The position numbers and the translations under genes were made by a program. A stretch of 64,000 nt of DNA. It comes from Hafnia alvei. Lineage in GTDB: Bacteria > Pseudomonadota > Gammaproteobacteria > Enterobacterales > Enterobacteriaceae. Under the pieces are notes generated by a model, which saw only the letters and a program-made list of their open reading frames with translations, did not search any database and was not told the origin of the DNA. Numbering within the stretch: position 1 is the stretch's first letter; every line of letters starts with the position of its first letter. Shown here piece by piece: positions 1 through 9,702 of this stretch. The stretch spans positions 1-64,000 of the forward strand of contig NZ_FMIQ01000037.1 of NCBI RefSeq assembly GCF_900095695.1, written 5' to 3'.

Positions 1-5
1 TGTTC

Positions 6-75
6 GCAGGGGGAGGAGCCGATCGAGATTCTTACCAACATCACCGCACAGTTCCCTCCCTGCAAAGGGGAGGGT
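6..75. repeat. GC-rich inverted-repeat segment at the window edge
   Basis: The bases before alaC are non-coding as far as I can see. They contain CCCTCCC at 54-60 facing GGGGAGGG at 67-74, and a GCAGGGGGAGG at 6-16 that is nearly complementary to the same CCTCCCTGC arm. The segment looks like the end of an intergenic palindromic repeat downstream of alaC. The left boundary may lie outside the window. It could also act as a terminator for alaC, although no T-run is present. Confidence 0.35.
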
Positions 76-110
76 TAGTGTGGGGTCATTACCCCAATAT
101 CACGGGAGGG

Positions 111-1325
111 TTATGACTTACCCGCAATCAGCCCATCTTTTCGAAACATGCTTTTAATCCCGCGTACCGCCTGACGAATACGATCTTGGTTTTCGATCAG
201 CGCGAAACGAACGTGGGTATCGCCGTAGTCACCAAAACCAATCCCCGGAGAAACGGAGACTTTGGCATCGGCCAACAGCTTTTTGGCAAATTCTAGCGAT
301 CCAAGGTGCGCATAGGCATCGGGGATTTTTGCCCAAACATACATCGATGCTTTAGGGTTTTCTACCATCCAACCGGCCTCATGCAGGCCTTTGACCAGCA
401 CGTTGCGACGTTGACGGTATTGCTCGGCAATATCTCGCACGCATTGCTGATCGCCTTCGAGAGCGGCAATCGCCGCCACCTGCAACGGAGTAAAAGTACC
501 GTAGTCGTGGTAGCTCTTGATGCGCGCCAGTGCGTTAACCAGCTCAGGATTGCCGACCATAAAACCGATGCGCCAGCCAGCCATGTTGTAGCTTTTTGAC
601 AGGGTGAAAAACTCGACGGCAACGTCTTTGGCGCCGGGGATTTGCATAATCGAGGGTGCTTTCCAGCCGTCATACACAATGTCGGCATAGGCCAAATCGT
701 GTACCACTAAAATATCGTGTTCTTTGGCCAGCTTGATGACGCGCTCAAAGAAATCTAATTCAACGCACTGGGCGGTAGGGTTTGAAGGAAAGCCCAGAAT
801 CATCATTTTAGGCTTGGGAATACTTTCGCGAATGGCGCGTTCTAGTTCGTTGAAAAAGTCGATGCCTGAAACCAGCGGCACCGACCGCACCTGCGCACCC
901 GCAATGACCGCGCCGTAAATATGAATGGGGTAGCTAGGATTCGGTACTAAAACGGTATCGCCATGATCGAGCGTGGCCAGCATCAAATGCGCCAGCCCCT
1001 CTTTTGATCCGATGGTAACAATGGCTTCACTATCGGGATCGATATCGACCTGATAGCGATCTTGATACCAGTGCGAGATCGCGCGGCGTAAACGTGGAAT
1101 ACCGCGTGACGTGGAGTAGCCGTGGGTATCTTCACGCTGTGCAACCGTACACATTTTTTCAACGATGTGCGGCGGCGTTGGGCCGTCTGGGTTCCCCATG
1201 CTGAGATCGATAATGTCTTCGCCGCGCCGGCGCGCAGCCATTTTCAGCTCAGCGGTAATGTTAAATACATAAGGGGGAAGACGATCAATACGAGTAAAAC
1301 GACGCGGAGTGCGTGAGTCTGTCAT
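111..1325 (-). CDS. alaC: Glutamate-pyruvate (alanine) transaminase AlaC
   Basis: This 404-residue protein is a PLP-dependent fold-type I aminotransferase. It makes alanine from pyruvate with glutamate as amino donor, in the cytoplasm. The N-terminal [13 protein letters not shown] segment, SNPT at 181-184, HDLAYADI around 209-216 and [10 protein letters not shown] with the PLP-binding Lys244 all fit the AlaC (YfdZ) subgroup, and the length matches. The gene stands alone on the minus strand with an ERIC element upstream. In E. coli alaC lies beside the ypdABC-fry genes; here ypdC/fryA-like genes appear 60 kb away at the other end of the window. The assignment rests on remembered E. coli sequence and is strong. 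Confidence 0.95.
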   Translation of the reverse strand: MTDSRTPRRFTRIDRLPPYVFNITAELKMAARRRGEDIIDLSMGNPDGPTPPHIVEKMCTVAQREDTHGYSTSRGIPRLRRAISHWYQDRYQVDIDPDSEAIVTIGSKEGLAHLMLATLDHGDTVLVPNPSYPIHIYGAVIAGAQVRSVPLVSGIDFFNELERAIRESIPKPKMMILGFPSNPTAQCVELDFFERVIKLAKEHDILVVHDLAYADIVYDGWKAPSIMQIPGAKDVAVEFFTLSKSYNMAGWRIGFMVGNPELVNALARIKSYHDYGTFTPLQVAAIAALEGDQQCVRDIAEQYRQRRNVLVKGLHEAGWMVENPKASMYVWAKIPDAYAHLGSLEFAKKLLADAKVSVSPGIGFGDYGDTHVRFALIENQDRIRQAVRGIKSMFRKDGLIAGKS

Positions 1326-1488
1326 AGATACCTCAAGATGACGTTAGCGCCCGGACCGTCCGAGCGACGCTGCCTGTTTACAGGCTATTAACGAAAATAG
1401 GCGAAGCCGAAGATTCTGTCGAGCGGATTTTTTAAACAGCGCTTTCCAGAACACTCCGAGCCCTTATCGCTGAGTTTCAACTATGCTT

Positions 1489-1686
1489 ATACCCGTCATA
1501 CTTGAAGCTGCATCTGTGTTGGCTGCTCTCGCTCACCTGATAAATCTGCCTGGAGCAGATTTAAACGCAGTTTACTGCGGCCCTAGTGGTGAGGCCCATG
1601 GATGGGCCGAGTAATCACTTACTGGAGTAAGCTCATCGGGACTCGCTCCTTTGCCGCCTTGATGCAACTCCAATTATTTTGGGTAT
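1489..1686. repeat. Long ERIC element with a ~70-bp insert
   Basis: The element begins ATACCCGTCATACTTGAAG and ends CCAATTATTTTGGGTAT, the complementary ends typical of ERIC (IRU) sequences. The core around 1609-1650 reads, on the minus strand, GAGCTTACTCCAGTAAGTGA, matching the central ERIC palindrome. At 198 bp it is about 70 bp longer than the usual 127 bp. The extra DNA (about 1534-1610) carries three hairpins: AAATCTGC/GCAGATTT (1542-1562), CGCAG/CTGCG (1566-1579) and GGCCCAT/ATGGGCC (1593-1608). ERIC copies with an insertion of this size at a fixed site are known. It sits between alaC and the DUF883 gene. Confidence 0.85.
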
Positions 1687-1764
1687 GTTAGCTGACATTA
1701 AATTTGCTAATCATTTTTCGCCAATCCTTTGAACATGATTTTGATACAACAAAGAGGGAACACT

Positions 1765-2079
1765 ATGTTTAGAAAAACCGATAAAGTTGAACGAACCATC
1801 GAAGAAGAGGTTTCATTGTTGGCGGATGCGCTGGAAGGGGTGCTGCAGGAGGGGGCAGATAAAACTCAGGATGAAATCGCTTCGCTGCGTCGTAGCGCAC
1901 AAGATACGCTGCGTGAGGTGAAAGCGCGCATCAGCGGTGATACCCCGTGTCCAGTGACGGAACGAGTAAAAAATGCCTGCTGCGATGTGAATGGCTATGT
2001 GCGCAATAAACCGTGGCACAGCGTGGGAATTGGGGCAACGGCGGGGTTGATTCTGGGGCTCTTGCTTTCAAAACGCTAA
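1765..2079 (+). CDS. ElaB/YqjD/YgaM-family (DUF883) membrane-anchored protein
   Basis: A 104-residue protein with a charged, probably coiled-coil N-terminal part (about 1-75) and a C-terminal hydrophobic helix, preceded by the family signature KPWHSVGIGATAGLILG. It ends in KR, like ElaB and YqjD. Members of this family are inner-membrane C-tail-anchored proteins; E. coli YqjD and ElaB bind ribosomes in stationary phase. I start it at ATG 1765, which has AAAGAGGGA upstream, and not at the in-frame ATG at 1729. Which paralogue it corresponds to (ElaB, YqjD or YgaM) cannot be decided here. The two cysteines near residue 72 (NACCD) are unusual for the family in my memory. Confidence 0.8.
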   Translation: MFRKTDKVERTIEEEVSLLADALEGVLQEGADKTQDEIASLRRSAQDTLREVKARISGDTPCPVTERVKNACCDVNGYVRNKPWHSVGIGATAGLILGLLLSKR

Positions 2080-2162
2080 TCAATCACAAGCGCTATTTGC
2101 GTGAGCAATATGTGTGAGAGATTTATGTGACCGGTGCCATACCGGTCACACCATGCTCACTA

Positions 2163-2522
2163 TCAGCCGCGATAGGTGCAGCCTGCGGTGCAGGTTTCTT
2201 TCACTAATACGGCGCTTAGCAATGGCAGCTCAGGTTTCAGCTGTTGCCAAATCCACTGGGCTAACACTTCGCTGGTTGGGTTCTCAAGACCAGGAATATC
2301 ATTCAGATAATAGTGGTCGAGGCGATCCAGAATGGGTTTGAACGCCGCTTTCAGCTCGGCAAAATCCATCACCCAGCCGGTATAAGCGTCCACTTCGCCG
2401 GTAATTTCAATGCGTACTAAAAACGAATGACCGTGCAGACGACCACACTTATGTCCTTCTGGAACGTGTGGCAGATGGTGCGCAGCCTCAAACTGAAAAT
2501 CTTTAAACAGGGTGGTTGTCAT
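2163..2522 (-). CDS. queD: 6-carboxy-5,6,7,8-tetrahydropterin synthase QueD
   Basis: A 119-residue PTPS-family enzyme of queuosine biosynthesis. It converts 7,8-dihydroneopterin triphosphate to 6-carboxytetrahydropterin. Visible motifs are FEAAHHLP (first zinc histidine), [11 protein letters not shown] (catalytic cysteine plus the other zinc histidines), [14 protein letters not shown] and [12 protein letters not shown]. The ATG at 2522 has GAGG at suitable spacing, and the resulting N-terminus MTTTLFKDF matches E. coli QueD; the longer reading to 2555 is unlikely. The gene diverges from cysJ, as in E. coli. Confidence 0.95.
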   Translation of the reverse strand: MTTTLFKDFQFEAAHHLPHVPEGHKCGRLHGHSFLVRIEITGEVDAYTGWVMDFAELKAAFKPILDRLDHYYLNDIPGLENPTSEVLAQWIWQQLKPELPLLSAVLVKETCTAGCTYRG

Positions 2523-2555
2523 GATGACGCCTCGTAACCTAAAAAACCTGCGCAT

Positions 2556-3010
2556 ACTACCGGAAAGCGCCCGTTGGCGGTAGTTTTACCGCGATTGTTT
2601 GAGTATAAGCAGAAAATTTATTCTTCAATGTCCAAAAGGCGGCCCGTTTTATTTCTGCGCCGTTATTTTTTTGTCAGGTTATCAACTCTTCGAACTTATC
2701 TATTAAGACTCCTTTCGGTGTGAAGAATAAAACCAATAGCAAAGTTGATGGAAATAGTTATGTAATAACTAACTGTTATTCATTGATTTTATAGGTTTTA
2801 ATCTAAAGCACTCTAGCTTCTATCACCTACCTGAATTAGTGGTTAGTTCAAATGGTTATTTGTTATTTCCATCACTTATTTAATTGTTATTATCCAGCTA
2901 GGTAACCTTACAAAAAGCGCTACATCAATTCGCCACACCCACGGTTCTTAAAGCTAAGTCTGAGGCTGCTTGAAGTACCAAAGGGATCACTGTGCAAGGA
3001 ACACTTAGCA
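2556..3010. promoter_or_regulatory. queD/cysJ divergent regulatory region
   Basis: A 455-bp AT-rich stretch between divergent queD and cysJ. No ORF is convincing. Several TTATT/AATAA-type half-sites occur at about 2755-2890, as expected for a region bound by CysB, the known activator of cysJIH in enterics. I cannot delimit a CysB site because its consensus is weak. AAGGA at 2996-3000 is the cysJ ribosome-binding site. Confidence 0.4.
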
Positions 3011-4813
3011 ATGACGACTCAGGCTCCTCCTACTTCCATGCTTCCACTCACGCCGGAGCAATTGGCAAAGCTCCAGTCGGCGATTGGTGAGTTTTCACCA
3101 CACCAGCTGGCGTGGCTCTCCGGTTATTTCTGGGGAATGGTTAACCAACAGCCGGGCACGGTAGCCGTGACGCCAGCACCGGCTGCAGCGGCTTCAATTA
3201 CCGTGATTTCTGCCTCGCAAACGGGCAATGCACGACGGGTGGCAGAGCAGCTGCGCGACGATCTGACCGCAGCCGGTCTGGGTGTGACGCTGGTTAACGC
3301 GGGTGACTATAAATTCAAACAGATCGCGCAGGAAAAGCTGCTGCTGGTTGTTGCTTCAACCCAAGGGGAAGGCGAGCCGCCGGAAGAAGCCGTGGCGTTG
3401 CACAAATATTTGTTCTCCAAAAAAGCCCCTCAGATGGCCGGAACGGCGTTTGCGGTGTTTGGCCTCGGCGATACGTCTTATGAAAACTTTTGCCAGACCG
3501 GAAAAGATTTTGATGCCCGTTTAGCAGAACTGGGCGGTGAGCGGTTATTCGACCGCGCCGACGCCGATGTTGATTTCAAATCCGCGGCAGAGGCATGGCG
3601 TAAGCAGATCGTAGACGTTTTGCAACAGCGCGTGCCACAGGCAACGGCGGCGCAGGTTCAGGTTAGCGTGGCGGGAAGCGTGGCGCAGATAGTCAGCAGC
3701 CCATACAGCAAAGAATCCCCGCTCACGGCCTCTTTGGCGGTGAAGCAAAAAATTACCGGACGCAACTCTGATAAAGACGTGCGTCATATCGAAATCGATC
3801 TCGGCGAATCAGGTCTGAGCTACCAGCCGGGCGACGCGCTGGGCGTGTGGTATCACAACGATCCTGACTTGGTTGAGGAAATTATTGGCCTGATTTGGCG
3901 CACCGGCGATGAGACGGTCACCATCGACGATCAAACGATGACGCTGCGAGAGGCGCTGGCAGAGCGCTTGGAGCTAACGCAAAACACCACCGTTATCGTG
4001 GAAAAATACGCGGCACTTTCGCGCGATGAGCGTTTGATTGAGCTATTAGCCGATAAGCATCAGCTGCAACAATACGCACAAACCACGCCGTTGCCGGATA
4101 TGATCCGCCAAGCACCAGCAGATTTAGACGCTGAGCAGTTAGTGGCGCTGTTACGCCCGTTAACGCCGCGTCTTTATTCCATCGCATCCTCCCAAGAAGA
4201 AGTGGGCAGCGAAGTGCATATTACCGTTGGCGTGGTGCGTTATGAGGTTGATGGCCGCGCCCGCACCGGCGGTGCTTCGGGCTACTTAGCCGATCGTCTG
4301 GAAGAAGATGGCGAGCTGCGCGTGTTCATTGAGCATAACGACAATTTCCGTCTGCCTGCGAATCCGCAAACGCCAGTCATTATGATTGGCCCTGGCACCG
4401 GCATTGCACCGTTCCGTGCATTTATTCAACAACGTGCGGCCGAAGGGGCAGAAGGCCTTAACTGGCTTTTCTTTGGCAACCCTCACTTTACCGAAGATTT
4501 TCTCTATCAGGTGGAATGGCAGCGCTTCGTTAAAGACGGCGTTCTATCCCGTATCGATTTGGCTTGGTCACGCGATCAAAAACACAAAGTCTATGTACAG
4601 GACAAGCTGCGTGAGCAAGGGGCCGAGGTTTGGCGCTGGATCGAACAGGGCGCACATATTTACGTCTGCGGAGACGCCAACCGCATGGCGAAAGACGTTG
4701 AACAGGCGTTACTGGAGCTATTGGCTGAACACGGTGGAATGGATGCCGAGCAGGCCGATGAATTTTTAAGTGAGCTGCGCGTTGAGCGCCGCTATCAGCG
4801 GGACGTTTACTAA
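3011..4813 (+). CDS. cysJ: Sulfite reductase (NADPH) flavoprotein alpha subunit
   Basis: A 600-residue diflavin reductase that passes electrons from NADPH through FAD and FMN to the CysI hemoprotein in assimilatory sulfite reduction. The flavodoxin domain (about 60-210) has [15 protein letters not shown] for FMN phosphate, [12 protein letters not shown] and [12 protein letters not shown]. The FAD domain has RLYSIASS and [11 protein letters not shown]. The NADPH domain has [12 protein letters not shown] and [17 protein letters not shown], and the protein ends in the conserved ERRYQRDVY. Length and sequence match E. coli CysJ (599 aa) throughout. The stop codon is two bases before the cysI start, so the two are co-translated. 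Confidence 0.98.
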   Translation: MTTQAPPTSMLPLTPEQLAKLQSAIGEFSPHQLAWLSGYFWGMVNQQPGTVAVTPAPAAAASITVISASQTGNARRVAEQLRDDLTAAGLGVTLVNAGDYKFKQIAQEKLLLVVASTQGEGEPPEEAVALHKYLFSKKAPQMAGTAFAVFGLGDTSYENFCQTGKDFDARLAELGGERLFDRADADVDFKSAAEAWRKQIVDVLQQRVPQATAAQVQVSVAGSVAQIVSSPYSKESPLTASLAVKQKITGRNSDKDVRHIEIDLGESGLSYQPGDALGVWYHNDPDLVEEIIGLIWRTGDETVTIDDQTMTLREALAERLELTQNTTVIVEKYAALSRDERLIELLADKHQLQQYAQTTPLPDMIRQAPADLDAEQLVALLRPLTPRLYSIASSQEEVGSEVHITVGVVRYEVDGRARTGGASGYLADRLEEDGELRVFIEHNDNFRLPANPQTPVIMIGPGTGIAPFRAFIQQRAAEGAEGLNWLFFGNPHFTEDFLYQVEWQRFVKDGVLSRIDLAWSRDQKHKVYVQDKLREQGAEVWRWIEQGAHIYVCGDANRMAKDVEQALLELLAEHGGMDAEQADEFLSELRVERRYQRDVY

Positions 4814-4815
4814 TA

Positions 4816-6561
4816 ATGAGCAAATCGATGCAAGATAATTACGCCTTTAGCAGCAAACACCCGGGGCCATTAGTGGTTGATGCACCGTTGGCCGACGCTG
4901 AGCGCCTGAAGCGCGAGAGCAATTTTCTGCGCGGCACCATTGCCGAAGATTTAAACGATGGTTTGACCGGTGGCTTTAACGGCGACAACTTTCTGCTGAT
5001 CCGTTTTCACGGTATGTACCAGCAGGACGACCGCGATATTCGCGCAGAGCGCGCCGAGCAAAAGTTAGAGCCGCGTCATGCCATGATGCTGCGCTGCCGT
5101 TTACCGGGCGGCGTGATGACGCCACAGCAATGGCTGGGTATCGACAAGTTTGCCGATGAAAGCACGCTGTACGGCAGCATTCGTATTACCAACCGCCAAA
5201 CGTTCCAGTTTCACGGTATCTTGAAGCAAAACGTCAAGACGGTGCATCAGTTGCTTAATCGTTTGGGTTTGGATGCGTTGGCGACCGCCAATGACGTTAA
5301 CCGTAACGTGCTGTGCACGTCGAATCCCGTGGAGTCGGAGCTGCATCAAGAGGCCTATGAATGGGCGAAAAAACTGTCTGAGCACCTGCTGCCGCGCACT
5401 CGCGCCTATGCAGAAGTGTGGCTGGATCAGGAAAAAGTCGAAACCACCGATGAAGAGCCGATTCTCGGTGCCACCTATTTACCGCGTAAATTTAAAACTA
5501 CGGTAGTGATCCCGCCACAGAACGATGTGGATCTGCATGCCAACGATCTCAACTTTGTGGCGATTGCTGAAAACGGCAAGCTGATCGGCTTCAACGTGTT
5601 GGTCGGCGGTGGACTGTCTATTGCTCATGGTGATAAAGCGACCTATGCCCGCACGGCCAGCGAGCTTGGCTTTATTCCCGTAGAACACACCTTGGCCGTG
5701 GCTGAAGGCGTGGTGACGACGCAGCGCGACTGGGGAAACCGCACCAATCGTAAGAATGCAAAAACCAAGTACACCTTGGAGCGCGTCGGCGTAGAAAACT
5801 TTAAAGCCGAAGTGGAAAAGCGTGCGGGAGTGACGTTCGAACCGGTACGTCCTTATGAGTTTACCGGACGCGGCGATCGCATTGGCTGGGTGAAGGGCAT
5901 TGATAATAAATGGCATTTGACGCTGTTTATTGAAAATGGACGCATTCTGGATTATCCAAATCGACCGTTGAAAACCGGCATGGCGGAGATCGCCAAGATT
6001 CATCAGGGCGATTTCCGTCTGACGGCGAATCAGAACCTGATCGTGGCGGGCGTGGCTGAAAAAGACAAAGCCCGTATCGAACAGATTGCGCGTGAACATG
6101 GCCTGATCGACGACGGCGTCAGCGAGCAGCGCAAAAACTCCATGGCCTGCGTATCTTACCCAACCTGTCCGCTGGCGATGGCGGAAGCCGAGCGCTTCCT
6201 GCCACAGTTCGTTACTCAGGTTGAAGAAATCATGCAAAGCCACGGCGTTGGCGATGAACATATTGTTCTACGTGTCACTGGCTGTCCGAACGGCTGTGGG
6301 CGTGCGCTGTTGGCGGAAATTGGTCTGGTCGGAAAAGCGATGGGCCGTTACAACCTGCATTTAGGCGGGAATCGTGCCGGAACGCGGATCCCGAGAATGT
6401 ATCGTGAAAATATCACCGATGCTGAAATCCTTGGCGTGATTGACGAACTAGTCGCCCGCTGGGCGAAAGAACGTGAAGCCAATGAAGGCTTTGGTGATTT
6501 CACCATTCGCGCAGGGATTGTGCGCCCGGTGCTTGATCCGGCAAGAGATTTTTATGACTAG
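4816..6561 (+). CDS. cysI: Sulfite reductase (NADPH) hemoprotein beta subunit
   Basis: A 581-residue siroheme/4Fe-4S protein that reduces sulfite to sulfide by six electrons delivered by CysJ. The cluster cysteines lie in CVSYPTCP and CPNGCG (about residues 446-495). Siroheme-site segments such as [12 protein letters not shown]-like [12 protein letters not shown] and GLSIAHGDK are intact. The N-terminus is about 11 residues longer than E. coli CysI ([18 protein letters not shown] versus MSEKHPGP); the only in-frame starts are ATG 4816 and ATG 4828. The next gene, cysH, is 322 bp away because a structured repeat occupies the junction. Confidence 0.97.
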   Translation: MSKSMQDNYAFSSKHPGPLVVDAPLADAERLKRESNFLRGTIAEDLNDGLTGGFNGDNFLLIRFHGMYQQDDRDIRAERAEQKLEPRHAMMLRCRLPGGVMTPQQWLGIDKFADESTLYGSIRITNRQTFQFHGILKQNVKTVHQLLNRLGLDALATANDVNRNVLCTSNPVESELHQEAYEWAKKLSEHLLPRTRAYAEVWLDQEKVETTDEEPILGATYLPRKFKTTVVIPPQNDVDLHANDLNFVAIAENGKLIGFNVLVGGGLSIAHGDKATYARTASELGFIPVEHTLAVAEGVVTTQRDWGNRTNRKNAKTKYTLERVGVENFKAEVEKRAGVTFEPVRPYEFTGRGDRIGWVKGIDNKWHLTLFIENGRILDYPNRPLKTGMAEIAKIHQGDFRLTANQNLIVAGVAEKDKARIEQIAREHGLIDDGVSEQRKNSMACVSYPTCPLAMAEAERFLPQFVTQVEEIMQSHGVGDEHIVLRVTGCPNGCGRALLAEIGLVGKAMGRYNLHLGGNRAGTRIPRMYRENITDAEILGVIDELVARWAKEREANEGFGDFTIRAGIVRPVLDPARDFYD

Positions 6562-6580
6562 ATGATTGAGCTCTGTCTTT

Positions 6581-6788
6581 AGCGGCACGTTGTTATTCAG
6601 CCGAAGGAAAATCGGAGGGTTAGCACGAGCCACAGGGATGTGGCGAGAGTCGTAGGGCGCAGGGAGCGCCTCTGCGACGGTGCGTTAAAACCCGGAGTAT
6701 TTGACTGAGGGAACCCGCAACGCGGGCTGAATAACGGTGCCGAGCCGGGATGCAAGGGGGCGGCAATGAGCCCCCTTGCACGGACGCC
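6581..6788 (+). repeat. Multi-hairpin intergenic repeat, copy A (cysI-cysH)
   Basis: A ~208-bp element made almost wholly of nested hairpins. Outer arms: GGCAC...TTATTCAGCC (6584-6602) with GGCTGAATAAcGGTGCC (6725-6741). Inside: GCCACA/TGTGGC (6629-6644); GTCGTAG/CTGCGAC with one wobble (6649-6655 and 6672-6678) around GGCGC/GCGCC (6656-6670); CCCGC/GCGGG (6714-6726). It closes with a perfect 11-bp stem, TGCAAGGGGGC/GCCCCCTTGCA (6751-6780), then CGGACGC. A second copy lies at 47467-47681 in the opposite orientation, with the same order of hairpins and conserved linkers (AGCGGCAC, AGCACGAGC, GGTGCG, GAGCCGGG, CGGACGC) but different stem sequences. Both copies point in the direction of transcription of their operon. 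Confidence 0.85.
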
Positions 6789-6883
6789 AATCGCGTTGTT
6801 GCAGGGTTTATTGGTGGTTTTTGGCGGACGGAATGTATCTCAATTCGATATGTTGCAACGCCTTTGTGCGGAGGACTTTACTT

Positions 6884-7615
6884 ATGTCCAAATTAGATCT
6901 TCATGCGTTAGCGGTATTACCCAAAGTCGAACAGGTCATGGCATTAGCTGAAATTAATACTCAGCTAGAAAAACTGAGCGCGCAGGAAAGGGTGCGTTGG
7001 GCGCTAGAGCATTTACCCGCCGAGTTTGCCCTTTCTTCGAGTTTTGGCATTCAGGCCGCGGTATCGCTGCACTTGGTCACCCGTGAGCTGCCGGATATTC
7101 CGGTGATCTTAACGGATACCGGTTATTTGTTCCCTGAAACCTACCAGTTTATCGATACCCTGCATGAAAAGCTGAATTTGAATCTGAAGGTTTACCGCGC
7201 AGAACAGTCGGCTGCGTGGCAGGAGGCCCGCTATGGCAAACTGTGGGAGCAGGGCGTTGAGGGCATTGAGCGCTACAACGATATTAACAAAGTTGAACCG
7301 ATGAACCGTGCACTGCGTGAGCTTGGCGCGCAAACGTGGTTTGCAGGCCTGCGCCGTGAACAATCAGGCAGCCGTGCACATTTGCCGGTGCTCGCGATTC
7401 AGCGTGGCGTGTTTAAAATACTGCCGATAATCGATTGGGATAACCAACAGATTTATCAATATTTACAGCAGCATGGGCTTAGCTACCACCCGCTGTGGGA
7501 GCAAGGCTATCTCTCCGTTGGCGATACCCACACGACGCGCAAATGGGAGCCGGGCATGGCGGAAGAAGAAACGCGATTCTTTGGGCTAAAACGCGAATGT
7601 GGATTACATGAGTAG
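6884..7615 (+). CDS. cysH: Phosphoadenosine phosphosulfate (PAPS) reductase
   Basis: A 243-residue thioredoxin-dependent enzyme that reduces PAPS to sulfite, the step before CysJI. Motifs: [16 protein letters not shown] (PP-loop-like), [32 protein letters not shown] and the C-terminal catalytic cysteine in KRECGLHE. I choose ATG 6884 because it gives MSKLDL as in E. coli and has GAGGAC at 6871-6876. The frame stays open upstream to 6776, but that extra part is repeat-derived. Final gene of cysJIH; a strong terminator follows. Confidence 0.97.
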   Translation: MSKLDLHALAVLPKVEQVMALAEINTQLEKLSAQERVRWALEHLPAEFALSSSFGIQAAVSLHLVTRELPDIPVILTDTGYLFPETYQFIDTLHEKLNLNLKVYRAEQSAAWQEARYGKLWEQGVEGIERYNDINKVEPMNRALRELGAQTWFAGLRREQSGSRAHLPVLAIQRGVFKILPIIDWDNQQIYQYLQQHGLSYHPLWEQGYLSVGDTHTTRKWEPGMAEEETRFFGLKRECGLHE

Positions 7616-7632
7616 CCTTTGTTGAGATAAAA

Positions 7633-7661
7633 AGCCTGACCTTAGCGTCAGGTTTTTTTTG
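7633..7661 (+). terminator. Rho-independent terminator after cysH
   Basis: CCTGAC (7635-7640) and GTCAGG (7647-7652) form a stem with the loop CTTAGC, preceded by AAAAAG and followed directly by eight T. It lies 18 bases after the cysH stop and ends the cysJIH transcript. Confidence 0.9.
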
Positions 7662-7759
7662 CTCAGGAAATTATTTATTTAACTATTCAGTATAATTTTT
7701 TTCACATTAAAGCAAAAAGCGGTATCCTCGAAAGGATTCATCATACGAATAAAAGGACT

Positions 7760-9511
7760 ATGGCTATGCAGGAACAACCTCTTGGTGCGAGTCAGGCTTC
7801 CGGCTCGCGTGCGTTAATTCAACAACTCACGGATATCGTGGGTAAATCTCATATTCTTACCGACGCGCGTAAAACGGAACGCTATCGCAAAGGCTTTCGT
7901 TCAGGACAAGGTGATGCGTTGGCGGTGGTCTTCCCGGGCAGTTTGCTCGAACAGTGGAAGGTATTTAAGGCCAGCGTTGAGGCCGATAAAATTGTGCTAA
8001 TGCAGGCTGCCAACACCGGACTGACCGAAGGCTCTACGCCGAGCGGTAACGACTACGATCGTGAAATCATTATTATTAGCACTCAGCGCTTGGATAAAAT
8101 TCAGCTGCTGGACGAAGGCAAGCAGGTCGTGGCTTTGCCGGGCAGCACGTTGTGGCATCTAGAACGGATCCTAAAACCACTAGGGCGTGAGCCGCATTCG
8201 GTGATTGGCTCTTCCTGTATTGGCGCATCGGTTGTGGGCGGGGTGTGTAATAACTCTGGTGGATCTCTGGTACATCGCGGCCCTGCGTACACCGAAATGG
8301 CGCTGTATGGCCGCGTTAACGAGCTTGGGCAGGTTGAGCTGGTGAACCATTTGGGCATTGCGTTAGGCAATACGCCAGAAGAGATCCTGACGCGTTTAGA
8401 AAACCAGAAGTATGGCCCGCAAGACGTTGAGCATAGCGAACGCCAAGCGTCCGATCACGATTATGCCGAGCGAATTCGCGACGTTGAAGCCGATACGCCG
8501 TCGCGATTTAACGCCGATGAGCGCCGTTTGTTCGAAGCCTCCGGCTGTGCGGGTAAGCTTGCGGTATTTGCCGTGCGCTTAGATACTTTCCCAGCGCAAT
8601 CCTCATCGCAGGTCTTCTATATTGGCACCAACCAGCCGCAGGTGTTGACCGAGCTGCGTCGGCATATGCTGGCGAATTTCAAAAATCTACCGGTGGCAGG
8701 TGAGTACATGCATCGCGATATTTTTGATATCGCTGAAGTGTATGGCAAAGATACCTTCGTGATGATCGACAAACTTGGCACCGATAAAATGCCGATGTTC
8801 TTTACCTTGAAAGGGCGTATGGATGCCATCTTTGGCAAAGTGCCTTTCCTGCCGAGTCATTTGGTCGATCGCACCATGCAAACGCTGAGTCACCTGCTGC
8901 CATCGCATTTGCCCAAACGTTTGAAAGAGTATCGCAACCGCTTTGAGCATCATCTGATGCTGAAAATGTCGGGCGAAGGTATTGAGGAAGCGCGCGCGTG
9001 GCTAGAATCTTATTTTGCACAGGCAGAAGGAGAGTTTTTTGTCTGCACGGCAGAAGAAGGCGCCAAAGCATTCTTACACCGATTTGCCGCCGCAGGTGCT
9101 GCAATCCGCTATAACGCGGTACATAGCAAAGAGGTTGAAGACATCCTTGCGCTCGATATTGCGCTGCGCCGAAACGATCATGATTGGTTTGAGCGTTTGC
9201 CGCCGGAATTTGACGATGCGCTGGTACACCGCCTCTATTATGGGCATTTCATGTGCTACGTTTTCCACCAGGATTACATTGTTAGAAAAGGCGTCGATGT
9301 GCATGCGCTGAAGGAGAAAATGCTGGCGCTGCTGGATACGCGCGGCGCGGAATATCCTGCGGAGCATAACGTTGGCCATCTGTACAAGGCTAAGCCACAG
9401 CTGAAAGCCTTCTATCAACAAAATGACCCGACTAACACGCTTAATCCGGGCATCGGTAAAACCTCCAAGTTGAAAAACTGGGGCTGCGACTGCGCAGAAC
9501 ATCAGAAGTAA
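7760..9511 (+). CDS. dld: Quinone-dependent D-lactate dehydrogenase
   Basis: A 583-residue FAD flavoprotein of the inner-membrane face that oxidises D-lactate to pyruvate and feeds the quinone pool. The PCMH-type FAD domain shows QAANTGLTEGSTPSGNDYDR, PHSVIGSSCIGASVVGGVCNNSGGSL and the long VAGEYMHRDIFDIAEVYGKD region. The membrane-binding and cap regions follow (FPSHLP-like LPSHLPKRLKEYRNRFEHHL), then the C-terminal YPAEHNVGHLYKA and NPGIGKTSK. Length matches E. coli Dld (571 aa) with a slightly longer C-terminus containing CDCAEHQK. Either ATG 7760 or ATG 7766 could be used; AAAAGGA precedes the first. Monocistronic. Confidence 0.96.
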   Translation: MAMQEQPLGASQASGSRALIQQLTDIVGKSHILTDARKTERYRKGFRSGQGDALAVVFPGSLLEQWKVFKASVEADKIVLMQAANTGLTEGSTPSGNDYDREIIIISTQRLDKIQLLDEGKQVVALPGSTLWHLERILKPLGREPHSVIGSSCIGASVVGGVCNNSGGSLVHRGPAYTEMALYGRVNELGQVELVNHLGIALGNTPEEILTRLENQKYGPQDVEHSERQASDHDYAERIRDVEADTPSRFNADERRLFEASGCAGKLAVFAVRLDTFPAQSSSQVFYIGTNQPQVLTELRRHMLANFKNLPVAGEYMHRDIFDIAEVYGKDTFVMIDKLGTDKMPMFFTLKGRMDAIFGKVPFLPSHLVDRTMQTLSHLLPSHLPKRLKEYRNRFEHHLMLKMSGEGIEEARAWLESYFAQAEGEFFVCTAEEGAKAFLHRFAAAGAAIRYNAVHSKEVEDILALDIALRRNDHDWFERLPPEFDDALVHRLYYGHFMCYVFHQDYIVRKGVDVHALKEKMLALLDTRGAEYPAEHNVGHLYKAKPQLKAFYQQNDPTNTLNPGIGKTSKLKNWGCDCAEHQK

Positions 9512-9572
9512 CATGAGCTGGAGCGCCCGTTGACCTTGACGTGGCGCACCGTGTTCACAATAATGAATGCCT

Positions 9573-9657
9573 TGACTCGGGGTGCCCACATGAAAATGAA
9601 AGGGCTGAGAACTTACCCGTATTACCTGATCTGGATTATGCCAGCGTAGGGAAGTCT
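9573..9657 (+). promoter_or_regulatory. TPP riboswitch (THI element) of thiMD
   Basis: The aptamer signature is complete: GGGGTGCCC (9579-9587), GGGCTGAGA (9602-9610), TACCC, ACCTGATCTGGATTATGCCAGCG and AGGGAAGTC, with P1 closed by GACT (9574-9577) and AGTC. It lies about 46 bases before thiM, the position of the E. coli thiM riboswitch, where TPP binding hides the ribosome-binding site. Here the RBS is GGGAGG just before ATG 9703, so translational control is likely. Confidence 0.96.
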
Positions 9658-9702
9658 CGGTGCATGAGCGCATCGTCTTCTTGACCGCCGGTTGGGAGGA
9701 AT

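Noticed and set aside
5479-6261. A 260-codon minus-strand frame inside cysI
   Set aside because: It is wholly antisense to cysI, which is certain. Long antisense frames are common in genes with this codon use.
6751-6780. Rho-independent terminator after cysI
   Set aside because: The 11-bp stem is strong but has no T-run and is matched by the final hairpin of the other repeat copy, so it is part of the repeat.
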